From positions 1,302,001 to 1,366,000 of the forward strand of contig NC_053200.1 of assembly GCF_905163445.1 (NCBI RefSeq): DNA of 64,000 nt. The letters are read 5' to 3'. The DNA is from Pararge aegeria. Its lineage: Eukaryota > Arthropoda > Insecta > Lepidoptera > Nymphalidae. Position numbers and translations under genes: made by a program. This document shows, piece by piece, positions 41,735 through 52,192 of this stretch; the stretch's first letter is position 1; every line of letters starts with the position of its first letter. The notes beneath the pieces are model-generated. The model made no database searches, was not told the DNA's origin, and worked only from the letters and a program-made list of their open reading frames with translations.

Positions 41735-41815
41735 CAATTCTGAAATGTAAGAGATGCCAGGAATCGAACTCGGTCCCTCCAAAACAAAAGCTAATGTTTT
41801 ACCTACTGGGTATAA
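41735..41815 (-). mobile_element. SINE-B-like head scrap
   Basis: AGAGATGCCAGGAATCGAAC, CTCGGTCCCTCCAAAAC and TTTTACCTACTGGG resemble a tRNA-like head on minus. Confidence 0.5.
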
Positions 41816-41992
41816 TAATGACAGAATAAGGTACACACATAGGAGACGGTATGGGACCAAATAGACTATCAGATTTTGCGAAAAATATGAGGAAATTATC
41901 TGATATTTCATTAAACAGATTTGCAGGAAACAATATCGGGAATGGTTTGACCACTGACGCTGTTGACCGATTAACAAGTAGGACTTTTTTAT

Positions 41993-42076
41993 AATATGAA
42001 AATTAAGTTTAATTTTCTATACTCCGCGAAAAGCAGGAGAATCTGTTTTGTGTAATTTGTAATTTCTTCAATCTTT
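41993..42076. mobile_element. PAL fragment
   Basis: ATGAAAATTAAGTTTAATTT, CTATACTCCGCGAAAAGCAG and AATTTGTAATTTCTTCAATC are the outer left-arm sequence only. Confidence 0.8.
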
Positions 42077-42086
42077 CCAGAAATTA

Positions 42087-42230
42087 TTCCAGTTGGAGAG
42101 CTGTAGCTTAGTGGTCAAAACGCTCAGGCCAAGATTGCCACAGTAGTAGTTGTAGAAGGTTCAAATCCTGTCGGTTCAAAAAAATTTTATATGCATTTTT
42201 AATTCATAAAATTGTGACTAGTTGAGGCCC
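42087..42230 (+). mobile_element. SINE-E, reference copy
   Basis: The head GGAGAGCTGTAGCTTAGTGG (A-box-like) and AAGGTTCAAATCCTGTCGG (B-box GGTTCAAATCC) lie 60 bases apart, followed by ATATGCATTTTTAATTCATA. Short and tRNA-derived. Minus relatives are at 27461 and 54715. Confidence 0.7.
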
Positions 42231-42356
42231 GCGTTTATTACTGGTTTTAATAACACCCGTGGGAACCGTTTATTTTCCCGGGATAAAAAGTCGCCTCTGC
42301 TCTCACTACTCTCCGACGTAACTTAGTAAAGATGTTAAGCAAGGACAAAGAAACGA

Positions 42357-42470
42357 ACAAATTCAAATTCAAAAATTCTTTGTCCAAGCACGCCGTGGTC
42401 TAAGAAGAGCCCACAACAAACTAAGCCATTTTTTTTTTGTACTATGAAGTTGTAGCAACAAAAACACCTT
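42357..42470 (-). mobile_element. LINE-K 3' UTR fragment
   Basis: (ATTCAA)n then AATTCTTTGTCCAAGCACG, CGTGGTCTAAGAAGAGCCC and ACAACAAACTAAGCC, the inverted LINE-K end with an internal deletion. Confidence 0.7.
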
Positions 42471-42935
42471 CGCATTTATAATACGGCGGTAAACAGTTTT
42501 ACGGAGTTTTAACCATAAAGCAGGAAGATCGCATAAAATTGAAAGAAATCTACTTCTATAAAAGTTTTTTGAAATTTTCAGGGTAGTGCATTTGTGTTTA
42601 TATGAATTGCAGTTTCGCTGTAATAACTTATTGAACAGTTATTTTGTTATAAACAGATCGGTTCTAACTTTATCCAGTAGCACTTCCCCGTCAGGCTGGG
42701 CACACACCTTTTCGGCGTAATATCAGAGCAGATGTACTAATTAAGGGGACGCGTCATGGGCGGGGATATTGCGACCTTTCAATAATGAAGGCTTGGGGGA
42801 AGTTCGGCGGACCCGTGCAAGGAATAGACTGATGCGGAGCCTTTAATTACGGCATATTATCATCTGTGGATTGAACCGTAAAAGCCTTTGATCGGAAAGC
42901 AAAAGATGTTGCGGTTCGCAAATGGATGTTATAGC
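42471..42935. other. Unassigned; GC-richer block at 42690-42850
   Basis: ACGCGTCATGGGCGGGGATA and GTTCGGCGGACCCGTGC mark a GC-rich island without repeat matches, a candidate conserved non-coding element. Confidence 0.35.
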
Positions 42936-43196
42936 ATTGGATAGAAGCAGGCGTTGCTTTGCGGAAATACATGATATATCATGAAAATTAAGCTTAATTT
43001 GCTATACTCCGCGATAAGCAGGAGAATATTTATGGTGTAATTCATAATTTCTTCAATGCTTATAATACTCCACACCAAACAGATGTTCGGCAATGTACTC
43101 TCTACGCACGATTCGCTCCAAAACCGGAGCATCCTCAGGAGATGTTGACTTTACAATGAATAATTGTTAAACAATTATTCATTTTAAAGTCAACAA
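42936..43196 (-). mobile_element. PAL copy 5, 3' end intact
   Basis: On minus it ends CGCCTGCTTCTATCCAAT at 42936. The long arm carries GCTATACTCCGCGATAAGC, GTACTCTCTACGCACG and the core-like CTGAGGATGCTCCGG. It reaches the turn (GAATAATTGTTAAACAATTA) and stops at GTCAACAATCCTC. Confidence 0.85.
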
Positions 43197-43199
43197 TCC

Positions 43200-43322
43200 T
43201 CAAAAACTTTGAGAACATAATGTAGCCCGAGAGTTCTACATGCTGTTGTCAAAGGTGTGTGCATGCCTGAATTCGAACTTGGTTCCCCAGTCTCTTACCA
43301 TTAGGCTACCATCACTTCACTC
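43200..43322 (-). mobile_element. Rearranged SINE-B
   Basis: Minus TTTGAGAACATAATGTAG, then plus GAGAGTTCTACATGCTG with CAAAGGTGTGTG, then a minus head (GAATTCGAACTTGGTTCCCC, GGCTACCATCACTTC). An internal piece is inverted. Confidence 0.65.
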
Positions 43323-43384
43323 CTTATTTGCCAATATAATTGTTTCTTTGACATAAACCTTGACGATGTATATATATATATATA

Positions 43385-43821
43385 CTAGCTGCTGCCCGCG
43401 GCTTTGTCTGCATTTGATCTTGTTTTTTGATGTGACATTAAATTTTATTGTAGATCTAAAAAAAATTAAAGTATTCAGTATCGCTAAGCCTTAAATGAGG
43501 GGTTTGCTGCTGTACGCTGAGGAGTTCTGTCCTCTATCTCCAACCACAGTTTGGGCAAAATTAAACACGTATTATAACCTCTATAGTACAAAAATAATTA
43601 TTTAAATCGGTTATAATTTGTCGGAGTTATGGTGTAAAATCGTCAAACACTCATCCCCTCTCCCAAAGGAACCGAGCTTAATGTCGGGATAAAAAGTATC
43701 CTATATTACTTCTAACACTTCTAAGAATATGTGTACAATATTTCATGGGGGTCGGTTTAGTAGTTTTCGCATGAAAGCGTAACAAACAAACTTACAATCA
43801 CATTTATAATATTAGTAGGGA
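43385..43821 (-). mobile_element. Helitron-like element (family 3)
   Basis: On minus it begins TCCCTACTAATATTATAAAT, has TTACGCTTTCATGCGAAAAC and ACTAAACCGACCCCCATG, and ends GCCGCGGGCAGCAGCTAG|T. The hairpin plus CTAG and the TC start fit Helitron ends. No Rep/helicase coding remains. Confidence 0.75.
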
Positions 43822-43854
43822 TAGGGATAGGGAAGTAGGCATAGGGATAGGGAT

Positions 43855-44032
43855 TATTCGTTGTAAAGTCAAAATCTACTGAGGATGATTCGGAGCGAAA
43901 CGTGCGTAGAGCGTTTATTGCCGAAGATCTGTTTGGTGTGGAATATACGGATTGAAGAAATTATAAATTACACTACACAGATTCTCCTGCTTATCGCGGA
44001 GTATAGCAAATTAAGCTTAATTTTCCTGATAT
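43855..44032 (+). mobile_element. PAL copy 6, right arm
   Basis: ATTCGTTGTAAAGTCAAAAT, CTACTGAGGATGATTCGGAG, CGAAACGTGCGTAGAGCG, TTCTCCTGCTTATCGCGG and AAATTAAGCTTAATTTTCC are present. The terminal CTGCTTCTAT part is missing. Confidence 0.8.
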
Positions 44033-44059
44033 GGGATTTTATACCCCAAAATGTCATTC

Positions 44060-44166
44060 AGAGCACTCAGCTAAATTAGTGGTGGGCTTCTTCTTAGATC
44101 AGGGGCATTTGGAACACTCGCAGTTTTAGTTTTAGGTTGATGAAAGTAGTTATCGCCAACATCTCA
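44060..44166 (+). mobile_element. LINE-K 3' UTR fragment
   Basis: GGGCTTCTTCTTAGATCAGG, TTTTAGTTTTAGGTTGATG and TTATCGCCAACATCTCAC match the LINE-K end without tail. Confidence 0.7.
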
Positions 44167-44174
44167 CTACGATG

Positions 44175-44460
44175 TGTTTTATGTAAAGTCGATTTCACTT
44201 TCTGGGGGCTGACATCGAATCCCAGAACGCACCTACAACATCTGTAAGTTATGTGCGTTTTAAGTAATTCAAATATCACTTGCTTCAACGGTGAAGGAAA
44301 ACTGCATGCCTGAGAGTTCTAAATAATGTTTTCATAGGTGTGTGGAGTCAGCCAATCCTCACTGGGCCAGCTAGTGGACTACGGCCTTAGCCCCTTCTCA
44401 TTGTGGGAGGAGACCCGTGCCCTGTAGTGGACCGGTATTGGGTTGAAATGATGATGAATA
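44175..44460 (+). mobile_element. SINE-B, near full length
   Basis: The head starts at GTCGATTTCACTTTCTGGGG (A-box lost), with B-box-like GACATCGAATCCC, AAGTTATGTGCGTTTTAA, CCCCTTCTCATTGTGGGAGG and the tail ATGATGATGAAT. Confidence 0.9.
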
Positions 44461-44487
44461 AAAACCTCTGATGGCTTCCAGTTTGTG

Positions 44488-44745
44488 CATCATTATCATT
44501 ATCATGTTAATTAATGAATGTCCACTGCTGGACATAGGTCTTTTGAAGGGAGTTCCAAATACCAAGGTCTTGTGCCTCTTAGGTCCAACGGCTCGCTGTG
44601 ACTCGTTTGATGGCCTCTTTCTATCTCATTGGGGGTATACCAACGCTGCGTTTACGAATCTCCTCATTCCCGATTTTACTACATAGATATACATCAAGCA
44701 TAGGTCTCTCCATCACCCGCTGAGTTACTTTGAGCCTTCTTATGA
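44488..44745 (-). mobile_element. RTE-type LINE 3' end
   Basis: The minus strand has RRLKVTQRVMERPMLDVYLC, NEEIRK then VGIPP and the end CCTATGTCCAGCAGTGGACA followed by CATT/ATGAT repeats. Internally deleted. It abuts the 3' end of SINE-A at 44746. Confidence 0.78.
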
Positions 44746-45012
44746 TAATAAATAAATAATAATAAATAACATAATATATGACTATACACACACCGCCATC
44801 TAGCCCCAAAGTAAGCGTAGCTTGTGTTATGGGTACTAAGATGACTGATGAATATTTTTATGACTAATATACATAAATAATATACAAATAAACACCCAGA
44901 CACTGAATACATACATATTCATCACACAAATATTTTCTAGGTGTGGGAATCGAACCCACAGCCTTGACTCTGAAAGCAGGGTCGCTGCCCACAGCGCCAA
45001 TCGGCCGTCTGA
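44746..45012 (-). mobile_element. SINE-A, full length
   Basis: (AATAA)n tail at left, CACCGCCATCTAGCCCCAAA, TTATGGGTACTAAGATGACT, GGGAATCGAACCCACAGCC and CAGCGCCAATCGGCCGTC are intact. Confidence 0.93.
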
Positions 45013-45394
45013 ATAGTAAGAAAAGAAAAAGTAAAGATTTCAAGTCAACTGTGATATCTATTTCACTTTGGACCACATAGTTACGGATAAAAGGAAAATA
45101 TTTGGCAATGAAATTCTTAGTCCAATGTAATTGCGGCGAGAGGGATGCCTTCTGGAAAAATCTCGTTGCAAGGAACAGAATTCTCTAGTAGGAAACTAAG
45201 CTGATAATAATAAATTTATCTTCGAGGCCGCAATTCGCTTTGATTAGCTAACTTCTTGTTTTCTTTTTAACTCACTTATCCCCGTGTAATTTGTTGAGGT
45301 TTTTTTTCCTGCAGATTGAGGTGTATGTTTCTCACTTGTAGTAATACAAGTTTGATGGAGAGGATATTCTAGTTACCATGGATAGAATTAATAT
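45013..45394. other. No recognised gene or repeat
   Basis: Balanced-composition 45120-45240 (GCAATGAAATTCTTAGTCC, AATTGCGGCGAGAGGGATGC), then AT-rich. No family match. Confidence 0.4.
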
Positions 45395-45665
45395 AATTCA
45401 TCATCATCATCATATCAACCCATTACCGGCACTACAGGGCACTCCTTCCACAATGAGAAGGGGTTAAGGCCGTAGACCACCATGCTGGCCCAGTGCGGAT
45501 TGGTGGACTCAGCGCGCCTTTAAGTACATTATGGAGAACTTTTAGGCATACAGGTATCCTCACAATGTTTTCCATCACCTTTGCAGCAAGTGATATTGTA
45601 ATTACTTTAAACGCACATAACTTAGAAAAGATATAGGTGCGTGCTGGGATCCGAACTTGCCTATT
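45395..45665 (-). mobile_element. SINE-B
   Basis: (CATCAT)n, CAACCCATTACCGGC, GGTTAAGGCCGTAGACCACC, GTGCGGATTGGTGGACTC and AAACGCACATAACTTAGAAA lead to a truncated head at GGATCCGAACTTGCC. Confidence 0.92.
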
Positions 45666-45713
45666 ATATATTTATATTCAAGGTAACTTAATAGGTTTAA
45701 AAAAACCTGCCCG

Positions 45714-45850
45714 TATAATGTTATCAAGGGTATGTGAAGTCCACCGCACTTGGCCAGCATGGTGGACTACGGCCTAAACCTTTCTCATTTTGGGAGTTGA
45801 TCCGTGCGTGGGCCCGCTAGTGGCCCGGAAGTGGGTCGATATCATGTTAG
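45714..45850 (+). mobile_element. SINE-B 3' half
   Basis: AATGTTATCAAGGGTATGTG, GGCCAGCATGGTGGACTACG, CTAAACCTTTCTCATTTTGG and GGGTCGATATCATG are collinear with the reference. Confidence 0.85.
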
Positions 45851-46382
45851 TTATGTCAAGATAATTTGTAGGAAGTTTGCGGTTTTATAAATCGACTGTG
45901 AAACTTTGGCGCGATAATTAGTTTTATCAATTTTAAGTGCAAACATTGCGGTGACCTTAATTGGAAAACCTATCCCGGATAAAATGGAATTTGAGCCTTT
46001 CATGAAGTAAAAGGGCCGAAGGGTCGAGTAATTAAATTAAACTAATAACTTTACTTTTGGACTGCTATTTCAAATACTTATCTATTAGAAACGGTTTAGT
46101 TGATGTGCTTTTTCCACTTATACCTATTAGTTTGACTTTATTCACGAGAAAATACAAAATGCATTTTATTCAAGCTATGATTGAAAATATTTTGTAGATT
46201 GCTTCAATTAAAAACTGAAGCATAATTTATTGTGTGACCCACCAAGTTGCTCCTATGCAGTTTGGTGGACTTTAACGTCCATCATCACAAGTAAGTGATT
46301 ATAACTAGAACCGACAGCTTAACGTGCTCTCCGTGGCGCGGGGGTTATCACCGCCAATTTTTATGTTTTATAAATGAATATA
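45851..46382. other. Mostly unassigned
   Basis: 46245-46355 (ACCAAGTTGCTCCTATGC, GTGCTCTCCGTGGCGCGGGG, TTATCACCGCC) looks like a heavily decayed SINE-B on minus. The rest is AT-rich. Confidence 0.35.
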
Positions 46383-46545
46383 CTACGACGCTTAATTATT
46401 ACGCTTGATTTGAGGCTAGATGGCGATGTGTAATACACACGCATTCATGGTTATCAAATAAACATATTCCAGTAGTATTAATCGAACCCACAGCCTTGGA
46501 CTCAGAAAACAGGGCTGCTGCTCACTGCGCCAATCAGCCGTCAAA
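46383..46545 (-). mobile_element. SINE-A with internal deletion
   Basis: GAGGCTAGATGGCGATGTGT lies inverted next to the B-box region (ATTAATCGAACCCACAGCC) and head end (ACTGCGCCAATCAGCCGTC). Part of the body is rearranged. Confidence 0.7.
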
Positions 46546-46619
46546 TTTATAGATTGAGCGATTTGGCTGGAGTTAGAAAATGGATGGCTCCACCTCGTCA
46601 ATGTGAACCCCGGTTATTA

Positions 46620-46800
46620 TCACTAATCTATTCTAATACTAAGATGTAACGTTTGTGAGTTTGTGAGATTATGAGTTTGTGACGTTGTAAGGGCTAATCT
46701 CTGGATCTACTGAACCTATTTTAAAATTTATTTCACTAGTAGAAAGCTACATTATTGTGCAGTGTCATAGGTTATATATTAACTTGAAAACTGAAAAGAA
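46620..46800 (+). mobile_element. Helitron-like fragment (family 4)
   Basis: TCTATTCTAATACTAAGATG, GTGAGTTTGTGAGATTATG, AATCTCTGGATCTACTGAAC and TGCAGTGTCATAGGTTATAT. A TC start at an A|T site fits, but the hairpin end is not found. Confidence 0.5.
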
Positions 46801-47574
46801 CTTGTCGTGGGAGTCGGATTTACGAAGTAAGTCGGAAAAAACGGTCGATCTAAATCGTTTCTTACGAACGCTGCCTTAACGATGAAATATATATGATTAA
46901 GTTCTATAGAAAAGTTCCTACAAAAAAGTCAGCGATAGCATGTGTATAACTATTATTAATTAAATAAGTCGTTATATTTTCATTGCAAACTATTGATATG
47001 ACTTCTACGTTAACCGGTCAGCAAATGACTTACGTGAATACACTGTCATTGTTCGAAATAAAAAAAATCTGACTTTATTTCCACAGCTCTTGCGGAAAGG
47101 TTCCCTCAGCCTCATCTCACACAAACTTTATAAGCGTTTACCTTTAAACAATAAAAGTGCTCTTCATAAATCCCGTCCCCCCGAGATTCCCGTGTAATTT
47201 ATGGTGGAACTTTTCGGTAATACAATTCCCGCATAAAACACCCATTGTGATAACGGATTAGAGGAGTAAATTGTTTTTCATTCTCTATCTCCCTCTCGGT
47301 TTGTTTTTTTTCTCTACGGCTTAGCTAATTATTTATGGCTTTGTCTCCCATTTTCCGTTTGAAATTATTTTTATATTAAACTGTTGAGTTCTTTTTGTTA
47401 GGTAGAATATGGTTTCGTAAATAAAAGACATATTATTTTCTAGCTGTTGACTGTGACTTCTTCCGTGTTAGTTTATAGTTTTGCAGCTTCATGATAGGTC
47501 CCTGCTTCGTGGCTTTAAAATTAACCTTCACGAAACACGTTATTTATTTGTTATGCTTCGCTTGACGTACTTGT
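46801..47574. other. No recognised gene or repeat
   Basis: 47095-47270 is pyrimidine-rich and balanced (ATCCCGTCCCCCCGAGATTC). No ORF or repeat match. Confidence 0.4.
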
Positions 47575-47852
47575 CAAGCGGAGCGATGATAGCCCAGTGG
47601 GTAGTACTTCGACTTCACTTCTGAGGGGTCGAGTTCGAATCCCCGGACGCAGCTCTTACTTTTCTAAGTTATGTGCGTTTTAAGAAAATATCACTTCGTT
47701 TAACAATGAAGCAAAACATCGTGAGTGAACCAGCAGGCCTAAATGTTCTCCATAATGTACTTAAAGGCGTGTTGAGCCCACCATACGCACTGGGTCGGCG
47801 TGGTGGACGGCCTTAACCCCTTTCATTGTGGGAGAAGACCCGTGTAAGACAT
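47575..47852 (+). mobile_element. SINE-B
   Basis: The head AGCGGAGCGATGATAGCCCA, B-box GAGTTCGAATCCC, GCAAAACATCGTGAGTGAAC, GCACTGGGTCGGCG and GGGAGAAGACCCGTG. The 3' tail after CCCGTG is missing. Confidence 0.92.
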
Positions 47853-48014
47853 GTAAAAATAAAACGCACAAACAAACTTTAACTTTTTTTTAAACATCCG
47901 GCGTAAACTTATCGTAGTTTGCGTATGGACTAGGTCTTGGTCTCAGCAACTTTATTTAAAAGCAAAATCATAATTTGATACATTTTTATAAACTTATGCT
48001 ACAACTTATTATTT

Positions 48015-48050
<36 letters not shown>

Positions 48051-48080
48051 TCAACCAATGGACGTCCACTGCTGGACATT
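48015..48080 (-). mobile_element. RTE tail: (ATG)n plus short end
   Basis: Twelve CAT units (48017-48051) followed by CAACCAATGGACGTCCACTG and CTGGACATT, the extreme RTE 3' end. The shortest RTE insertion here. Confidence 0.75.
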
Positions 48081-48674
48081 ATTATTTTTACCTTAACATT
48101 TTTATGGTATCTTAACACTACACCTTCATTTATGTAACGAGTATGATATACTAGAGAAGAAGAGATATTAACAATTACATTTCTTATTTTTCTTTTCATA
48201 AATAGGAAACCAAGAAATTAAGTAAACAATATAATAAGAATAACAAAATAACAAATATAAAAACAAAAACCCTATCAATTTACCGTTGTAGCATTACTTG
48301 CTTAAAATGAACAGCCGTCAACGCTACGCTCCAGGCTTTTCGATGGGATAGGTTACCGGGCGAAATTCTATTAAATCTTTTCATACCAAAAATAATGTAC
48401 CCTTATAAAACGTCAAACTATCAACCCCCCGGAAGAAAAATGGACGGAAAAATGGACGTTACAAAACAAAATTACCTTTTCGTAAATAAAATTCAAACTG
48501 TATCATACTTTACGCTGTGAATCTTAGAGTAGAATATCTAGTACAATGTTATATCTTTTGCAATTATGTAAAGAATAACTTTTAATATAAGTTTAGAAAA
48601 TGGTTTTATTTCCTGTACACTGGGAGCCTCTACACTTAACATAAAATATAAATATATAAAATTCAGTAATTCGT
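48081..48674. other. No recognised gene or repeat
   Basis: AT-rich apart from 48320-48365 (CAACGCTACGCTCCAGGC). AAAATGGACG occurs twice at 48438-48459. Confidence 0.4.
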
Positions 48675-48792
48675 TAACTGCCTAGTGGTCTAGTGGTAAC
48701 CATTTTTAGCTACGGATTAGGCCAAAAATTGTAAGGTATTGTGTTTTTTCTGTAAAAGAATTTTCAGTACCAGTTCGGAGTAAGGTAATTTA
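48675..48792 (+). mobile_element. SINE-D copy
   Basis: GTTAACTGCCTAGTGGTCTA, GTGGTAACCATTTTTAGC and, near the end, CAGTACCAGTTCGGAGTAAG parallel 11911-12042. The B-box is decayed. Confidence 0.5.
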
Positions 48793-48888
48793 GACGGCCG
48801 ATTGGCGCAGTGGGCAGCGACCCTACTTTCTGAGACGTAGGCCGTGGGTTCGATTCCCACAGCTAGAAAACGTTTGTGTAAGGATCAT
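48793..48888 (+). mobile_element. SINE-A head
   Basis: ATTGGCGCAGTGGGCAGCG, GGGTTCGATTCCCACAGC and ACGTTTGTGTAAGG are present, then the copy stops where the small Helitron begins. Confidence 0.88.
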
Positions 48889-49037
48889 ATGTATTTTATG
48901 TATCTTTATATATATATTTCTTGTGTGCGAGTGTATGTCACTGAACTCCTTCTAAACGGCTGGACCGATTTGAATGAATTTATCGGTATGCGTTTGGGTG
49001 GCACCCTGGATAATTTAGATTCACAAATCTAGCTAGT
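48889..49037 (+). mobile_element. Small Helitron-like element (family 2)
   Basis: TATATTTCTTGTGTGCGAG, GTCACTGAACTCCTTCTAAA, CGGCTGGACCGATTTGAATG and GATTCACAAATCTAGCTAG match 10871-11050 inverted. The end CTAG|T fits Helitron termini; a hairpin may be AGATTCACAAATCT. Confidence 0.65.
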
Positions 49038-49224
49038 ATTATTATGTAATTCGTGGCACAATCACCCATCTGAAGTGTCTCAAACTACTATTTGCGATGA
49101 AAGTCAAAAATATCTTTATTAGGAGCACTAAAGTTCAAAGGCGCCATTATACGAATCAATTTTATAATCGTAAGTTTGCGCAATACCTCGTGGAAACTAG
49201 AATTTTAGGATTACATACAACCGG

Positions 49225-49412
49225 CTAAGATTGTTGTGGGCTCTTCTTAGACCAGGGCGCGTTTGGAACCCTCGTAGCTTTAGATTTAAGTTGGCAAACG
49301 TAGATATCACCATCACCTCACAATTATGTAAACATAAGCGTTAATACATATATGCTTGTGATAGTCCTATATGAAAATGCATATTTGAATTTGATTTTGA
49401 ATTTACCATAAT
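49225..49412 (+). mobile_element. LINE-K 3' UTR and tail
   Basis: GGGCTCTTCTTAGACCAGGG, TTTAAGTTGGCAAACGTAG, ATCACCATCACCTCAC, then GATAGTCCTATATGAAAATG and TTTGAATTTGATTTTGAATT. Confidence 0.8.
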
Positions 49413-49484
49413 ATATAACACTCCTGATACAGTGGTATAAGCGCCTCATAATTACACCAACCTAATTTTTGCAATTTATTTAAT

Positions 49485-49812
49485 TCCTTTATTCCACTAC
49501 AAGTTAGCCCTTGACTGCAGTCTCACCTAGTGGTAAGTGATGATGCAGTCTAAGATGGTAGCGGGCTAACCTGTTAGGGAGTATGGTAGTCATACCCCTA
49601 ATCGGTTTCTAAGACACATCGCACCGGAACACTAAATCGCCTAGCTGCACGTCTTTGTCGGTAGGGCGGTAACTAGCCACGGCCAAATCTTCCCACCAGA
49701 CCAGACCAGAGAAAATAAATAAATGCCCTTTCCCCTACTGGGAATCTAACCCGGGATCTCCTACTTAAATTCACTCACTCGCATTCGCTGCGCCGGGGAA
49801 ATCGTCAAAATT
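49485..49812 (-). mobile_element. SINE-C, reference copy
   Basis: The most complete copy. On minus the tRNA-like head (GCGCAGCGAATGCGAGTG) contains B-box-like GGGTTAGATTCCC, then GGGGAAAGGGCATTTATT, GGCCGTGGCTAGTTACCGC, GACGTGCAGCTAGGCG, GGTGCGATGTGTCTTAG and GCAGTCAAGGGCTAACTTG. It ends AATAAAGGAATTAAATAAAT. Regulation, if active, would be by internal pol III boxes (known for tRNA-derived SINEs). Confidence 0.92.
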
Positions 49813-50037
49813 ACAATTAAATATTTGTGCGTCTGATTACCGCGCACTGTTTAAATATTCAGTTCATCACCATTTAAGGTCATTCATTGTTTTGTGGTGA
49901 TCTCATTATTGTGGTGTTGCACACAACTTGCGTGATTCGGCATCGCAATCAATATCTGGGTATGCGCTTTTTGCGGGACAGAGCTACTGACTTAATACAA
50001 GCAGACGGGCTGGACGTTTAAAAAGTCCTTATAAAAC

Positions 50038-50310
50038 CCGACCCACTACAGGGCGCGGGTCTCCTTCCACAATGAGAAGGGGTTAAGGCTGTAGGCCACC
50101 ACGCTGGCCCAGTGCGGATTGGTAGACTCCATACACCTTTGAGAACATTATGTAGAACTCTCAGGCATGCAGGCTTCCTCACGATGTTTTCCTTCACCGT
50201 TGAAGCAAGTGATATTTTAATTACTTAAAACGCACATAACTTAGATAAGTTACAGGCTGGGATTCAGACTCGGCCCCCCGATGGTGATGGTGAAGTCGAA
50301 GTAATGGGTC
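50038..50310 (-). mobile_element. SINE-B, near full length
   Basis: ACCCACTACAGGGCGCGGGT, GGTTAAGGCTGTAGGCCACC, GCAGGCTTCCTCACGATG, AAACGCACATAACTTAGATA and ATTCAGACTCGGCCCCCCG. The head end is replaced by GGTGATGG repeats. Confidence 0.92.
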
Positions 50311-51236
50311 CATGTGATGACGATGATTATATAACATAATCGAAACGCAATCAGTGCTATATTTATTATTGTGTAGTTTCAGTGGCCATCCGTTGTCTAC
50401 ATTATCAGTTTAACTAAATGGTGGTTTTCCATAGCAAATGCTCAAGTTACTTAAAACAATACTCAACATACAAATCGCTACAGTATTCCCTATCATATCT
50501 GAAGAGCTCCCTCAATTACTCCACGATCTTTAACATATTTTAACCTCATGAAAATGGGACTACATAGGAGGTATGCCGTCTCAAGCAAAAAAAAAACCAA
50601 TCGGTTTATAAATCACAGAGTTCTGAGTCAACAAACATAAATAAAAAAGATACAACCGAATTAAGAGCCTCCTTTTAAAGTCAGGAAAATATATCAAATA
50701 ATGTCTCAGATCACTCTGTGCTTTTTGGCAAAGGCCTCCTCCAAGTGACGCTATTGGACTCTGTCTAACACGACTCTTATCCATAAAATACCCAATGCTT
50801 GTCGGATGTCATCCCCCCATCTTTGTGGATGCCTACCTATTTTTCGTTATCTCTAGCCTTTCGTGTCAATCATATAATTTTATCTAACCGAAAATAAAAA
50901 TAGAATGCGGAAAACAAAACAGATTCTAGGCATTAATAAATGATATCATTTTCTCGAAACTCCTAGCAGCATAGCGTGATTTTAGCCCAAACAATTACAT
51001 AGTATTTACATATAGCATACTTGAGATAAGTTCCTAGTAATTGTTATCACTTCGAATTCCATGCGTGGTTGGGAGACGAATCTCGTAATAGGTATGCGGG
51101 AGTCGATCATGGCTGTTATCAGATGATGTATCGTCTGAGGCATTTTTACAAGTCACAAGGTCTTGTTCGACATTATAGTTTTCCCGATATTACCCATAGT
51201 TAAGGATAATTTTAACCTGCATTTCTAATCATCATC
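50311..51236. other. No recognised gene or repeat, 0.9 kb
   Basis: AT-rich and unique in the window. A 67-codon minus ORF at 50581-50784 (starts MDKSRVRQSPIASLGG) has no domain I recognise. Confidence 0.4.
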
Positions 51237-51560
51237 TTCAAATTCAAATTCAAAAAGGTTTTATTCATGTAGACCTTATAACAGGCACTTATGAAGCGTT
51301 CATACATTTAACATGTTACACTAATGTCAGTGATGGTTACAACTGCATTCGTTAACTTATAACTAATGCTAGGTGGGTTCCAAACGCGCCCTGGTCTAAG
51401 AAGAGCCCACAACAAAGTTAGACAGGTTTTTTTTTGTTATCACCATCTCACAGTGTATTTAATGTTGAGCTATGAAGTTAGAGCAATTCAAAACCAAGCT
51501 TTTTTTATCATACATGTAATCCTAAATATTATAATAGGAGAGAATCATCCGCCCACTATT
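51237..51560 (-). mobile_element. LINE-K 3' end with (TTTGAA)n tail
   Basis: On minus: a decayed C-terminus (AAAAAAGCTTGGTTTTGAAT), TGAGATGGTGATAACAAAAA, GGGCTCTTCTTAGACCAGGG, GCATAAGTGCC-like end and a (TTTGAA)n tail at 51237-51254. It provides the uninterrupted order for judging other copies. Confidence 0.85.
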
Positions 51561-51593
51561 AATAAGTCAGTGCTGGGCACAGAACTCCTCTCT

Positions 51594-51634
51594 CTAGGAT
51601 AGGATATAGTCTAGGATAGGATAGGATATAGTCT
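51594..51634. repeat. Short tandem repeat
   Basis: AGGATAGGATATAGTCT occurs twice with an extra AGGAT, local slippage. Confidence 0.85.
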
Positions 51635-51694
51635 CCGTTATAAGAAATGTAAACGACATGCGTAGAGAGAGAACAGTTTTGTGTGGTGTGGTGT

Positions 51695-52115
51695 ACAAAT
51701 TCAAATTCAAATTTAAATCGTTTATTTGCAGATTGGTTTTACATTGTTGGTAGACAAAATTGGCATGCAAATAATATATATGTTCAACAATCGACATTAT
51801 TTAATAATGTCTTAATAAGAAAAATATATAATATTAATAAGAATAAAATTTAAGACTGATATCAAAATTACAAATATCTAATCAATACATGTCAAATTAT
51901 AATCACTGTAAATGTGAAACCTATAATATTGTGTCTGTTAAATATTCTTGGATGGTATAATAACATTTCCCAATAAGCAATATTTTATCTTATCTTTAAA
52001 ATCTACAAGATTTATGTTTCTGTAGACAAGTGACGCTGGCAATTTATTGTATATTTTAGGCGCCATAATGAAAATACTATTCCCAAATAACGCTGTGGAA
52101 TGTGGCTTATACAAT
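51695..52115 (-). mobile_element. LINE 3' end with (TTTGAA)n tail
   Basis: The minus strand encodes APKIYNKLPASLVYRNINLV and DFKDKIKYCLLGN then a stop at about 51950, a C-terminal LINE motif (YNKLP). An AT-rich 3' UTR and TTTAAATTTGAATTTGAATT at 51699-51716 follow. Distinct from LINE-J and LINE-K at sequence level. Confidence 0.75.
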
Positions 52116-52145
52116 TATTTATTTTTCCTGCGTTCAAAAAACAAA

Positions 52146-52192
52146 TACTGAAGAAACTATAAATTTCACCAAGCAGATTTTCCTGGTTCAAT
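52146..52192. mobile_element. PAL scrap
   Basis: ACTGAAGAAACTATAAATTT and CAAGCAGATTTTCCTGG match the PAL arm segment before CTTTTCGCGG. Confidence 0.6.

Noticed and set aside
48017..48051. Coding Met/Asp repeat from the CAT tract
   Set aside because: It is the (ATG)n tail of an RTE end.
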